DNA of 64,000 nt from Lepidodermella squamata. Lineage: Eukaryota; Gastrotricha. The stretch covers positions 4,402,001 through 4,466,000 of the forward strand of contig JBLDXI010000024.1 in assembly GCA_047495785.1 (NCBI GenBank). Direction: 5' to 3'. Shown one piece after another: positions 45,044 through 60,000 of the stretch; the first letter of the stretch is position 1; the number at the start of each line of letters is the position of its first letter. The position numbers were made by a program, and so were the translations under genes. Under the pieces are notes generated by a model. The model was not told the origin of the DNA. It saw only the letters and a program-made list of their open reading frames with translations, and did not search any database.

Positions 45044-48000
45044 ATGAATTTCCGATTCACCGCTTTCATATTGGTCGTTGCTGGAATTCAAGGTTTTCAG
45101 TTAAACTTAAGCTAAACTTGATGTCAATTACTCATTTGATTTTACAGGAGTACGATCCACCTGTACAAGTACTGCTGATTGTCAAAACGGAGGAACCTGC
45201 ACCTCAGGACTATGCTATTGCGTTGCGCCGTGGGGTCTAGGTGGCTGCGCAGGTGGAAGTGGTTGGTTACTCCGTTGTAGCATCGACCACTACTTGAACT
45301 ATACTTATCACAGGCACGAAATTTTGCAGCAATAGCGGTTCCAACTACCCTGCATGCCAAAACGGTGGAACGTGTCCGACGACTAGTAATCCGGGAATTA
45401 CATGTAATTGTACCGCGTCTTATACCGGGCGCTTCTGCGAGTCACGTTAGTTGAGCCCTCTCACGTTATACCTGATCTTTACAACTCATATTCACAGCCG
45501 TTTGTCCTACGCCTTGCCAAAACAATGGCACCTGCACAGCTCAGTTTACATGTAACTGTACAGCAGGATGGACTGGTTCATCATGCTCATCAGGTAATTA
45601 AAAGCTAAACTAGAGCGTTTTTAATTTCAGAGTTGCACTTGTATAAACAGTCTGTTAAAACACACGTGTTTAAACACATGATTAAACAGTATAAAGTCTG
45701 AGGTTTGAGCTTCATCGATATCTTTTTCTATAAGTAAGGTCACTGCAATCATTAAACAGATATCACCATTGAATTCCTCGTCAAAAGTTACCCTAGGTAA
45801 TAGCCTAGAAAACAACTAACAGCAATTTTTGGTCAATTTTTATTGCTGCAATAAAGTAATCTAGACCGGAAGCAAACCTATCTCGGAAGCGGCGATGGGT
45901 ATGAAAATTCTGCAAAAGCCATTCGATCCGGCGGGTCCAACTTCCTTTTCTGTGTTAACTTTCTTTGTTGGCAAGAGCTCAACAGTCCAGCGTGAAATAT
46001 CGACAAGTTAATGTTGCTTAGCGAATTCCACCAGCAGATCCGTTCGCCTCGTGGCTCGAGAGTTTGAATTACCCTCACTTGCGCATTTATCACTTGCGCA
46101 TTTGAAAATTATCACTTGCGCATAAAATATTGATTTTTCAGCCTGTTGTTCACCAGTTGATGAATTATTATGAAATTTTTTATAAATTTTTATTTGCGAT
46201 ACCTGACGCAGTTATTACTCAATCGACGTCTTATTACAAAGTAATGACGAAAGTAAAGAGCAATTAAAAGAGTAAGGTCGAGCGAAAATCAAGCATTATT
46301 CTTCATTAGTCGTCGGTTGCAAGAGCCCTCGTCTTGGGCCCGTGAGCTGGGCGTATTTTGCCGTTCTGCCCGATGAAGCCTGCCAACTTGTCCAGGTGTT
46401 CATAGGCATTCATGCCTTTTTGCCATTGCTCGTCAAAAAGAAGCGTCAGTGTGGTAATTTCGTTGTTGATCTCGCGATATTTCTTCAGCTGGCGACAGAC
46501 TCTCTCGCCTTTTTTCTCTGGTTTTTTCTATTCTTTTTTCTATGGTGGCAAGACAACCCGCGAGCATCTTGGCACACGAAGCCACATTTCATAACGCAAG
46601 TTAAACGCATTTTGAAAATGAGTTAAAATGTAGAAATGATTTTGAACATTTGAAAATTTGAATTTGGGCAGTAACGCACCATATGTCTACACACACGCGA
46701 CTAACAGATGTGACACCTGCCTGTCTTATTTTATAAAAATTTCATAATAATTCATCAACTGGTGAACAACAGGCTGAAAAATCAATATTTTATGCGCAAG
46801 TGATAATTTTCAAATGCGCAAGTGATAAATGCGCAAGTGAGGGTAACCCCGAGAGTTTGCATCTCGAGCATCTGGAGTAAATGCTGCTAATGGTTTTCTA
46901 GGCAACCCCGAGGGAAACTTTTGACGAGGAATTCAATGGTGATGTCTGTTTTTTTGCGGCGGACCGCCACAATAGCAAATACCCAAAACAGCAACAGCGG
47001 CAAAGCAGCAAATTAGTCATAATGCGACATATCTGCAGAGACACTTTGCATATTTTACAGAGCTGTTGCTGTTTTGTCGCGAAATAAACCTTTTCGCATT
47101 TTTGTCTCATTCGCTGTTCTGCGCAATTGCTGTTTTAGCGCTGTACCTTAATTCTGATCTACTGTAAACCAAGGCAAAGGAATCATATTATTTTTTATTG
47201 TGCCTTTTCATCAGCTATTTGTTCAAGCCCGTGCCTGAATGGCGGCAGCTGCACAGCGCCAAATACATGCACATGTCCAGGTAATTTTAGTGGCTCAACT
47301 TGTGCCAATCCAATCTGCTCGCCTGTGTGTTCCAATGGCGGAAACTGTACAAACACCCTCAAATGCAACTGCGCCGCGGCCTGGACTGGTTCTCGATGCA
47401 CGACTCGTGAGAAAATTCGTTGATTCAAAAAATTAAGACTAATTTTTTGTTTTCAGCAATATGCTCGCCTGCTTGTCAGAATGGAGGCACCTGTACGGCT
47501 CCCAACACGTGCTCATGCCCTGTCGGTTGGACCGGTCCAACATGTGGTACATTCACATGCCCTGGTGGTTGCGCTAACAGCGGAACTTGCGCGGGCCCTT
47601 CAACCTGTTCTTGCACCGGGCAATGGCAGGGCTCTAACTGCTCTATTCGTAATCTATTTTCAGAGAGCAATATGTCTGACCTCATTTTTTTTGAATAAAG
47701 CTGTCTGCTCCTCACCGTGTCAGAATGGTGGCACATGTTCGGCGCCTGGTGTTTGTTCGTGTGCACTCGGGTGGATGGGAGCAATTTGTGACACGCAAAC
47801 GACGACTAGTAAGCGACCAAATATTTTGATGAAATGCAATCCGTCAATGTTTGTCTATTGCAGCTTGCACGCAAAATTCAGATTGCACGAACGGCGGGAC
47901 GTGTTCGAATGGGTTATGCTACTGCGTTGCTCCATACACAGGACCAGATTGTTCATTGACAGGTAAGTTATTTCAAGGGTTAGCGATGTATTAGTACAAT

Positions 48001-51000
48001 GAACACAAAGGAACGAGCATATGCTCTTCGAACGGCGTCGATTATCCGTGGTGTTCAAACGGCGGAACTTGCATCACTGTTAGCTCGGTGACGCAATGCA
48101 ACTGTCCCGTCGGATTTAGTGGTAGATATTGCGAAACAGGTATTTCAGTCGTAATTCAGTAGCAATTTAAGCTCATAAAGCCTTTATCCGAACAGCTTAC
48201 CCTCGTAAGTGATCGGATTCTCTCGGAAAATCCGGGTAATATTAGCCTTACGATAGGATGCGAGAGTGTAGACCTAACAGGAATGTATTGGGCCGTCACT
48301 TTTGATGCTTCGACTGGAAACGGCTCTTATGCTGTGACACCAACTGGCTGGGCCCCAGTGATCCCCGACAACAGGCTCTATTTGACTGTGATCTTGCCTT
48401 ACGAGTTTACGGTGTCATCAATCGAAGTTGGAAAAGGCACTCTCGCGGGATACGTCAGCTCCTACGCGGTTTCCTTTTACATGAAGTACAGACTCGGCAA
48501 TTATTACTATCCCGTCTTAACCGATCAGAACGACTGGTCGTCACCAATGAAGGTTTGCTTTCATCACAGCTTGACGGTAGCAATCGATCTCAATTCTTAT
48601 CCTAGTTGTTTCCCGGCTACAACGGTGTCAGTAATGGAACATCAAAATTGTGCCCCAATATACGGACAGCAAGACTGCGGATTTGGCCAAAAAATTACAC
48701 AAGCGTGAATTTTGCTATGACTGTGAAACTATTGGGCTGCCTACCTCACACTGGTTGCGTCACGTCGGGCATAGGACTGTGCGCGTCAACTTGTCTGTGC
48801 CCTGTTGGCTACAAGAGCAGCTACGGTTCAAACTGCGGTGAGAATTTCAATGCTTAATTTCAAATTTCAAAACATGTTAGCATGTTGTCAACTTCAGATG
48901 TATGGAGCATGCCACCCGTCGATTGTGAGGACATCCTAATGCGAGACCGCACATCACCCGATGGCATTTACACCATCTATCCTCCTTCTTTTCCTTCAAT
49001 GCAAGTTTATTGCGACATGAAAAGCATAGGAGGCGGCTGGACAGTGTTTCAGAAGCGCATCGATGGCTCGACGGATTTTTACCTGAATTGGGCCAACTAC
49101 AAAGCTGGCTTCGGTAACCTCTCTGCTAATTTCTGGCTAGGAAACGACAACATTCGCCGGCTAACTGCGCAGAACTACAATAGCATCCTTGCACTTTACA
49201 TGGTCGCTCCTGATGACGACCGCGGCCTCGCTGTGTACAAGGACTTCTACTTAGAGGATGAATCTGACAACTACAGGTTCAGATCTGGTGGCTTTTTGGG
49301 TGGAAACGCTGGTTGGTTAAAAGCATATGAATGTATGTTTTTCTTTTTCCACTCAAGTAAATCTCTTTCTACAGGAGATGCCATGGGGTACCACTTTGAC
49401 ACCGTCTTCAGTACTAAAGATCGCGATCTGTCGACCTTGGGTACCTGCTCCGTCACATTCAAAGGCGGCTGGTGGTAAGTCTTAACTTAACCTACCCGGG
49501 GGATTTACTTATTAGTGAAGCCACCGGTGGCCTATGGGAACCAGGTCCTGCTTAAAACACACGAACAGGGCATAAAAGATCATTAGAAGAAGATCTTTAG
49601 GACGCCGCGGCCTGCGGAAAATCAGAAAAAGCGTGACATTTTTAACGAGGTCCAAAGTTCAACTCGACCAATGAATCATCTCATTACACTTATTACAATC
49701 ATCTTAAACTTCTTTTTTGCTTAAAATTAAAACGAGATCAACACATCTTTACACAACATCCCGCTGATCATTAACTCTAAATTGATGCTCAGCAGTAGTT
49801 AATTATTGACATTTAAAAAATTAAAATTTCATTTATTATAAAAATTTGAATTTCGAAAATTATGGACATAAAATTGAATCGTATTCACAGAATAATTATT
49901 CGCGGCCGGGTAGCAACCGAGCGTTCATGTGATGGGAACTTCGAAGCCTATAGTACGTCTCATGTACAGCGACAATCAAAAGATCCGCACGGTGGAATTG
50001 AGACGAAGCTAGTTGAATTTTATCGCACGCCTTTATCACGAGCTCCAAAAATAACTCCAAGAAAAGGGGGATCGTTTCAATAATATCTCTGTAAATTTTT
50101 CTGCAATTTTTGGCACCTATAATGAGATGTCATGAAACTAGGACATTCTTATTAAGGTGCCAAAAATTGCAGAAAAATTTGAGCACTTGGAATAAGGTTT
50201 ATAGCAAATGAACATTATTTTTCCGGAATTTTTCTGACATAATTGCCAACATTGAGGGCTTCGGAGTTTTAATCAGCACGTTATGAATATTCATGTTTTT
50301 GAAACTATTGAAACTTCTTAGTCTTAGCCACTAGCCTATGTACATTTTGCGACATAGCGCAAAGTCTTGTCGGAAACGTCTAATTTCTAGAGGACTAATT
50401 TCTAGAGTCCTAGTTTTTTACATCTTTAATAATGAGGCACCTTCAATCGATGAATTGCAGTCCGGGGTCAGGGGCAACCAGCGGAATTGCCTGCATATTG
50501 CTTTTTATATCAATCCACCTGGGAACCAACACCATCTTCTTAATTGTTAAATTTTGAAAAGATTCTGTTATTTTATAATAGTTGCGTGGCGAGGGTGAAA
50601 TTACTAATTCCTAAAATTCCTAAGGTATCCAATTATCCAACAATACTTTATTTTACTTTACAGGTACAAGGGATGCCACACTGTAAACTTTAATGGGTAA
50701 GTAAGGATAAATTTTCAAGATTTCAGCGACAACTTTTGGATGTTCTAGGCTGTATGGCTCAACAGCTTGGTCGCAGATGCTGATTTACAACACCTTCAGG
50801 AGCAACTACGTTGGCATGACGACGACGAAAATGATGATTCGAAGGAACAAGCCACAGGACACTATGCCATGTTAGTTTTTGTTTTTCTAACTTAACCCGG
50901 TCTTTACATTTGATCTTACGTGTTTCAGCGCTAGCTTTCCCGAAACCCCTAGATTGCCAGGAGATCCTTGTAGGCAATCCTCACGCCCCGAGCGGTGTAT

Positions 51001-54000
51001 ACCAAATATATCCCATAGGATCTACTGGTCCAGTTTCTGTTTTCTGTGAAATGGTAGCTCATAGTGGCGGTTTTACGGTGATCCATCGAAACAAAAATGA
51101 TGGCTTTGACTTCAATAAAACATGGGCAGACTACGAAGCTGGGTTCGGAAATCTCAACGGTTCACATTACATCGGGAACTCGATCATCTACCAGCTCACA
51201 AAAGCGGCTGGCCTAAATTATATGCTAGTCATTGTGTTAGAAGACACCACTGGGGACCAGCGATCAGCTGTTTATACTGGATTTTCACTGCTGGAAACGG
51301 TGAACTACACGCTATCCATTTCTGCCATGAATGGGGATGATCAGGGTGATTCCATGGCGAGTTCGAATAACCAACCTTTCCAGACCTACGACCAACCGAA
51401 AGGTCGCTCTTGTGCTACGATGCGACCTGGTGCGTGGTGGTTCAAAGTGCCAACAAACGCAGACCCAGTCAATCCGGATTGCTCTGATGCTAACATGAAT
51501 GGAATCGTCGGCGCCAACTCATGGGAGAGGGGGTTGTTTTGGAGCACCTGGAAGGGCAGAAACACATCCCTTGCCTCAAGCCTTATGATGATACGATCTG
51601 GTAAATTGTGCAAAAACTCATCGCCATTCTGAACAGCAATTGTGTTTTAGTGAGCAGCAGAGAATCGGACTGCGTGGAAATATTTTTCGGCAATGTCAAC
51701 ACAAGCGACGTATTTTGGCTTTTCCATCCGTCAGTTGGGCCTCTACAGGTTATATGTGATACACTGAACTACGTGACAGGATGGAAAGGATGGATCGTGA
51801 GTCCCTTTTTATGACTTCGGGGGTTTTCAACTTAGGCTTCTGACTGGACTGAGCTGTTTGACTGGAAATATTTGACAGCAAATATGTAGAGCTTCTCAAC
51901 CTGGGTTCTCAGGCGTGGGTCGCGATGAGTATCTGATCGTTTACTTGAAACACAGAAATTCCGGAGAAATACCTTTGTTACATGATATTTTTAATGGATC
52001 GCGGCCTGTCGAACAAATTCAAACAAATGTTACGGGAAAAAGAGTGAAAGCCGAATGAAGAAAATTGAGTCTGAAACTTCATTCGCTTAGGTTATCCAGC
52101 AACAATTTTTCAATACGACATCATTTATCAGAACCTGGTCGGAATACAAGAATGGTTTCACTGTTCCACCATTCGCGTTAACTAAGGATTTTTGGATCGG
52201 TTAGCATTTAATAATTATTTCAACAGCGTGATCAAAGACTTTACAGGTAACGAGATTTTGTACAAATTGACCAAGGATAGTGCCTATCAATTGGCCATCA
52301 TATTAATCTTGCAAAACAATACTGAGCTTCGGGCATTTTACGGTGATTTCCAAGTCGGCAGCGAGGAGGATGGTTACAGGCTATTTGTCAGTAATTACCA
52401 AGGCACTGCTGGGGATATGCTGTCAACCAAGCACAACTACCAACCGTTTTCGACTTCGGATCGAGGCCCAGCCTCCGGGTGTTTCCCTTCGTATGGATTA
52501 ACGGGAGGCTGGTGGTTCCCGAGTAATTGCGAATTCGATTCGAACTTGAATAACAAAATGTCCTCGAGCGCTGTAAATGCGACTTTAAAATGGGGAAACT
52601 TGGCTGTAAAATCCGTCAGAATGTTGATTCAACGCAAAAAATGGCGTAAGAGCTTTGAGATGAGACTTGAAACTGTATATGAACTCCCTGAACTAGCTAA
52701 TGTCAAGAATGCTGCCAATGCTACAACGATCAATTTAAATTCGGCTGACTATGGCGTGGTAAGGTACGAATGCAACAGAAAGTATTACCCAGTCGGTAGC
52801 CCAGAGAGAGTGCAAATCGTTGGCCCTTGGATATATTCCGGGAATTCACTTTCGTGCAATCGTAAGTTGATTAGCTCATGACACTTCAGCCTAAAAACTT
52901 CTTCCGCAGCTCGGCCTTTGCCATACGACTGCAGTTCTATCCAGGATTACAACTCAGCAATGGGTTTTACTAGCGAATCGGGCTTATTCACTTTGAATGA
53001 GACAACAGTCGGCAGTTTTGCGGCGTATTGCGATCAGGATACAATGGGCGGTGGCTGGACTGTGATTCAACGGCGCGTAGATGGGAGCCAGAGCTTTGCC
53101 CAAGACTTGGCTACTTATGAAACAGGATTTGGCGATCCGTTAGCGAACTTTTGGCTAGGTAACGCTAAAATCAGAGCCATGACACAGGCTGGAGACTACG
53201 AACTGCTGGTTCAGGTCGGAATGGCAAACACATGGGGCTACTCACTGTATAGTAGCTTCTACCTGTCGGGAGCTAACAGCAGACTTGGTATTGCAGGCTA
53301 CAGCGCTGATTCAAAAATAGGAGACTCGCTCACGCCTCTCCAGGGTAATCCTCTCGTATTGGACGCATGTGGGTTGGGTGGTTGGTGGATAACTTCGCCG
53401 TGCAACTTAACTACGATTCAAAGCAATTTGAACAACCTGTATGGCATTCAGGCTCAAGGATACATGAACGTCTTCTGGCAGACTTTTACCACACCAGTTA
53501 CGACACCATTAGCTCGTACGGAGATGAAGATACGGCGAATCGTGCCGAGTGGGAAATACATCAAGGCCCCCAACTATCAATGCAGCAATGGTGGCCAATC
53601 AACTACCCTAACTAACATCTCAAGCCCGGAACTTTGCATGACTAAATGCACGACCTTCACTACATATACTTGCGTTCTTTTTGTATACAATCGCAACGTC
53701 AAGTCTTGCAGCTTGCGAAGCTCTATCTGCAAGTATGGCGAAGGGGCTGTCAGCAGTGCGTCAGATACTTACTATCGAAATGAGCTTCTGAGCCATGTCA
53801 CAGCCGATTGCGGTCCTCCTCCTGGGATGATGAACGCGCAGATGGAAATTGCTGGAATGCCAACGGTCATGTCTGTGAATTACACGTGTAAATACCTTCC
53901 GTACTACAAAAATACGCTGGCTACTCAAGACTGGTCCTTACTAACTTGCAACCAGACCACAGGACGCTGGACAGGCAATGCCGTTGACTGCCATGGGTTA

Positions 54001-57000
54001 TGCGGCTTGTTGCCAGATACCACCGGGTCGAATTCACACATCGCTTCTGTTACATACAATGCTGGCATTTTCACTATCTTTTACGAATGCGATGAAAACT
54101 TTGCGTTAGATGTTGGTAATCTTACCAAAACTTGCTTTTCGAATGGCTCTTTGGCTGGTGGTGTGCACAGTTGCGTCTCGAGTCGTTGCAAAGATCCTCC
54201 TGTTTTCCCAAACACCACCAATAATTTCACCGTTCCAACAGTAGTCGCGCCAGAGCTGCGAAACACGCGAGGCAGTGTATGGGAGTATCAATGTGACACA
54301 CCTGGATACGTTTTCTATGACACTGGCCAGGCAACTGCAACTTTGACTTGCGCAGTCTCAAAGCAGTGGGAAGGAAACGTCGGGTTTTGCATTCGTAAGT
54401 CTTAAAATTGTTCGAATTTTCAAAACTGATCCTCTCAATAACCTCAGCCGATTGCTCTTCTATCGGCGGCTGTCAAAACGATGGCTATTGCTACCTGCCG
54501 AAAAAGTGCGAATGCATTGACGGCTGGTTGGGTGCAAATTGCTCCATTGGCAAGCTTATAGTTAAATATTCAGAATAAATATCATATTACGCCATTTTCG
54601 TTCATCAGCTAATTGTTCGTCACTGTCTAACTGCCACGGGCATGGATTTTGCGGCCAGCCTGGCAACTGCACGTGTAATGCAGGCTGGTCAGGGTCTGAC
54701 TGCTCGACCCGTAAGTTCATCGTACGTTTCCCGGATAGAACTTCTCCGACTATTGTTTTTCAGCCATCTGCTCTCTCGTTTGCATGAATGGAGGTAACTG
54801 CACTGCGCCTAATGTATGCACCTGCGCAACGGGCTGGACCGGTTCGGCGTGTAGCAATCGTAAGTCTCAACTATCTAATAGATGTTAATAATGATGAGTC
54901 CCCAGCTATTTGCTCGACACCTTGTTCGAACGGAGGATCATGTACTGCGCCGAATACATGCACGTGCAAAACAGGCTGGACGGGCGGTACATGCGCCCAG
55001 CGTAAGACTCGACTATTTTCAGCACATCAGATTTAGATAAATGAAGAGTCTTTTCAGCGGACTGTACATCCTTGGGTGGCTGCTTGAATGGCGGAACTTG
55101 CAGCGCTTTTGGAAATTGCACATGCTCGAAGGGATGGACGGGTGTAAACTGCACGACGCGTAATAGGGCACTGATTAAACCCATGACATTGATTGAGATA
55201 CAATTGTTTTGTATTAGCGGACTGTTCAGCAATTGGCGGCTGTTTAAACAGCGGCACTTGTTCAGCGCCTGGCAACTGTACCTGCACAAGCAAATGGCTT
55301 GGACAAAGATGCGAGATTCAAAATGCTAATTGCTCCAGCCTTGGATCTTGCTACAATGGAGGCACGTGCACTGGGATAGACGTATGCAGTTGTGCTTCCG
55401 GCTGGAATGGAACAAATTGCGCATTGCGTAAGCTTGAAATTTGTCAAATATCGAGCAGAAGAATAATCATTTCTGTAATGTAGCCTCTTGCTCCAACATT
55501 GGGGATTGCAAAAACGGAGGAATTTGTGCTCAGCCCAATGTTTGCACCTGTACGGGAATGTGGACCGGCAAGGACTGTTCGGAGAAGAAAAACGAAACCG
55601 CCATAACTACCGCCGTTTCAATCTCATTCATAACAGCAATGCCACCCCAGACATTAATAGCAGCAGCCACTCCCATCAGTGCTGTAGCTGTAGAGGCTTC
55701 GATTCGTATAAGCGCCACGCAAAACACTACAGCTCTAGCCGTGTCGTCAACAGCATTCATCGCAGACTTGGCCCCTGTAATGGCGAAATACGCTGAACTG
55801 GCGAGTCAGATGGCCCCGGAGGCCGTAGGCAATATTACCGTTGCTTACGCAACAGCTGCAAGTTCCGTCATGTTCGCAGTGTCTGAATCAGTCACTACTA
55901 CCGAGGAAACGACTTCGAGCCCGCTATCTTTAATCCTTACCGAAAAAACCATAAAATGTAGAGCAGATCCAGATGAGGCTACGATACAAAACCAAAAGAC
56001 TGCGTTATCAACTGAAGATGTGAGTTCGGTAAACAGGTGCCTTTATTGCACTGTACTTAATTTGTAGAACCTAATCAGTCGCACATGTCCACATCCCACC
56101 TCGAAACGTGCCAGGGGAAAAATTAAAAAATTCCGCATTTTCCTCATCTTCTGCACTCAAAAGTTTAATAATTTTAATATTTTTGAATAAAATTTAATTT
56201 ATATAATTAAAATTGATTAAAAAATTTTAAAACTATTTTTGATGGCGACGCATTTATTTGGGAAAACTTTTTCATCCGACCAATGTCTTCTTTCATCCGA
56301 AAACAAAACCTGTGACTAAAACATTCTGACATGCTATTTCATATTTTAATAAAAAAATACATTTAAACAGTGACTACTCGGATCGCCATAAATCTTTTTT
56401 TTTAAATATCATGTTTTATTTGGGTTCAACCCCGCGATTATGTAAAACCGTGGAATCTTATAACCGCTAATTGTTTTTAGGTTAGTATTGGTGTTTTGAT
56501 TACTTTGAGTGTATATATTAACTGTCATTATAGTATCAGTTTGTTCTTCAAAAATGTAAAATCGTGAAATATTATTATATGCGAAGAGTATAAAAAAACC
56601 AAGATCAAGTAAGATAGGAATAGTCAATGCATGCGGAAGTACGAACTGAAATGTGTCAGTTTACAGGATATTCGTTTCACCTCATTATTCTTTCCTTTTC
56701 TCTCTGGGAAATGGGATCCCCGGGGACAACTGAGCGCATAGCTAAGGAGGCCCGACAAAACAAGGCTCGCGCTAGCCCACCGGCTGACAACGAGAGCCTC
56801 TACGGGCCATCAGAGCCACGCTCACGCTCCGGGGGGCCATGTCCGAGAGAGAAAATTTCATTTTTTTTTCAATGATTATTCGCAGGTTTTTTTCAGTTGT
56901 AATATGAGGTAGTAGTAAAAATCTTTCATTATAAAATTCTGCCGTTTTAGGGGCCAAAATAGGGTGCATAAAAGGGGTACGCCCTCACTAAAAAATCGAA

Positions 57001-60000
57001 CTCGAGAAAATCGGAAAATAGGTACCTTCCATATCGGATGATTCTAGTCACATTTTTGGTTCTCGGATGAAATAAGACATTGGCCTGATGTAAAAAGTCA
57101 CACCCCATTTATGAGCCCCGCAGGCGCTCGTAAGCCACGGTTTATTAATTCCGGTTCTGGCCTATATTTAGGTGCTGTCTAGTAATTCGTAAAATACGGT
57201 ATACAGTTCTCTCTCGATAACTGCGCGGGGTTCGAGTCCGTGAAATAATCGAGGGAAACAGTTAACGAGGCGTTTTTTGCTTAAAACAGATGGTGCCACG
57301 TGACCTTATTTATTTTAAAGTATACTTTCATCATACGACCAGGGTCGAACCCATACGATCTCTCATCTATCCCAGTGTCAAATATAGATTTAGCCTACTT
57401 TATGAGACTTGGAAATAGGAAATAGGAAACAAATGCTCTTCCTTTTTCAGTCATCCAAGCTATATGGAAATTTCAATCAAATGATTGACGTTATGCTAAA
57501 GATGGTTGAGGCGAATCTGAAAACAGGCAAAAACTTCACATTTAATGGCCAATTCTTCTCTGTGATTCTGAGTGTCATCGACGCCAGAAAGCTCCCAAAT
57601 CTGAAGCTAGAGACCATTCACACAGCTGTCGTCTTCCCTAGCACGTCAATGGCTGCTGAGTTCATTGATTCCAGGGCTTCAGGAGTTGACATTAAAGACT
57701 CTGATACCGTGACCGTTGCAATCACAGCCTACATCGTTAACGTCTTCGACCCTAAACAGCCGTTCAACATGCCAACCATTTCTGTGAAGGTTTTCTACCA
57801 GAAAAAAGAGCTGGTTCTTAAGAAAAACTATCCTACGAGAATAACAGGTAAACCTGTTATTTCTCGAGCAGCATTGCTAGCTTTGCAAAAATCCGACTCT
57901 CAATGCGATGTGAGCAAGATATCATGCGACCTGACTACGAATGCGGATACACTTGGATCATTGGCCCTCTTCGCTGTTTCTTCGGATTCTGGCGATTTTG
58001 TGTTGATATTCCCGGTCATCAAGTACAATTACACGGCTTATCTATCTTTGAATAGCACTCCTACAGTTAGGAGCTATACCTGGTCTGTTAATGTTACTCA
58101 AACCAGTGTCAGCACGAGTGTAAATGCCAGCCTTGGAGAACTCAAGTCAAGTTACAACACAGCAGTTGAATTGAGAATATTGATCCCACAATCAGCGTTG
58201 CAGGATTTTGTTGAAATGCATGGATTGCCATTGATTGAAAATGTGTCTTTCATACTGCATGTTTACACCAAGAAAGATTTCTCAAGCTTTTCGACGATGG
58301 ACGACTTGCCAGCTGATGCTTGTGAATTACAACGATGCTACGGTTACCATCTCAAGGTAGGATTCGCCAAGGCACGAAACACGAACTCAAGGAAAAAGCG
58401 TGATGCGTCACAAACGAGTTCTGGTGACGATTTCGAGCTTGATCCCAGTTCGACTGAATCTGCAGTTACTTTTAAATCATCCTACTTTGGCGATTTCGGA
58501 GCTGATCTATTGATCTCACCCAACACCATCGAATTCTCTGATATCTTCGCCAACTTTGCCACCCTTGTATCAGACAACGCATTTGTTCTCGCTTTTCAAG
58601 TTGCTGCGGTTGTGTTCTTCATCATTGGAGTGATTGTCGTATGGCGATTCGACAAACTCGACATCAAAGAGTGGGCGTTCATGCCCCTGAAGAGCAACAA
58701 GCCTTACGAAACTCACAAGTATCTTGTTTCTGTCGATCACTTTGGCGTTAAAAACTACCATCTGAAGCCTGTGGTTCTACTCCGAGCTTACGGTGATATC
58801 AGTGATACAAACTGGCGAGTCCTTGAAGATTGCGAAAGGGAAACGAATTTTGACGGAAGGAGACCAGCCAATTTCATGATGACTACAACTCTGCCTATTG
58901 GCCATATCGAAGCAATCGAAATTCGAATTCACAGTCGATTCAGGGCGCCACATGGAAGCAAGCCTCTTCAGATGCAGATCGATAAAGTTGTGATGGTGGA
59001 TATTGAGAAGGGACAGAAGTTTGTTTTCTTGACCAAGGCTCCAATGAAAAGTGGAGAGATGAAGTTCAAAGAACTCGCGACTGAGGATGAGATCAAAGGC
59101 TTCAAGTACTTGGTCAGCGCTCATTCTCGAGTTGGCTTATTCAGTTCTCACCCTTGGCTATCGATCGGGAGGCGTCCTCTTCCAAGTAGCTGGACCAGAT
59201 GCGAACGCCTGGCGTGTGTGGTTAGTGCCCTCTTCATGGCCATGCTGGTAAACGCAATGTTCTACGGGAAAGAGAGCAAATCACCCCGAGTCGGCGTCAA
59301 CATTGGAGGATTCTTCCGCCTGTCCTGGTTTACAGTTTACACGAGCTTCATCGGATGCGTCATCGTCATCCCTCCAACTGCGATTATGGCCTTCATTTTC
59401 AAGCGAATTCGACGTCGATCGGCTGAGAATAGCCAATACACAACTATTTTCAACGTGGCATTGGGATTAAAGCGACGAGATGCCGATAGCAAAGAAAAGA
59501 AGCCATTTCAGCTTCCTTACTATTGTGCCATCATTGCATGGATTTGTAAGTTTATCAGCTTATGCCTGTTCATTCTTGAATTTAGTTAATTCTAGTGGTC
59601 GCTGGCTGTGTTGGAGTCTCTTCCTTCTTCATCGTCATGTACAGCCTGATGTGGGGCAAGGAGAAATCGCTGCAGTGGCTCAGTGGAATGGTCATGAGTG
59701 TTGTTCAAGACATCATTCTCATCCAAACAGTCAAAGTCGCATTGCTGTCCGTCTGCAGTTCAACTTTGTTGTCTCTGCCTGATGACGGTCTCGACATTGG
59801 CAAGATGACATTCTCTAAGAACAGCTCCAACAAGAAATCGGAGCTCTTCAAGCGGATGCGGAACATCTTCGGCGGAATTTTCCACCACATCATCTACGTC
59901 GTTGCATTTGCTATTGTCGTCTCAGCTACGCAGAACAGACTTGCTTATCAACAAATTGGGGACTTGAAGCCGCTTGTCGTGATGCCTACTGTACCTCAGA

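Larger units (their letters stand above)
45594..47214. other. Long intron 4 of copy C with nested repeats
   Basis: This 1,621-bp intron contains the 46072-46843 element. Around it lies an outer inverted pair: ATCACCATTGAATTCCTCGT at about 45762 and its inverted copy at about 46922. The outer pair may be an older foldback element split by the inner one. Confidence 0.6.

Noticed and set aside
46342-46626. Plus-strand membrane protein of 94 aa
   Set aside because: The frame lies inside a MITE, is rich in F/L because of T-rich sequence, and the opposite strand looks more protein-like.
56627-56875. ORF in the GC-rich island of the copy C intron
   Set aside because: No recognisable domain, no counterpart in copies A or B, and it lies wholly within an intron insertion.
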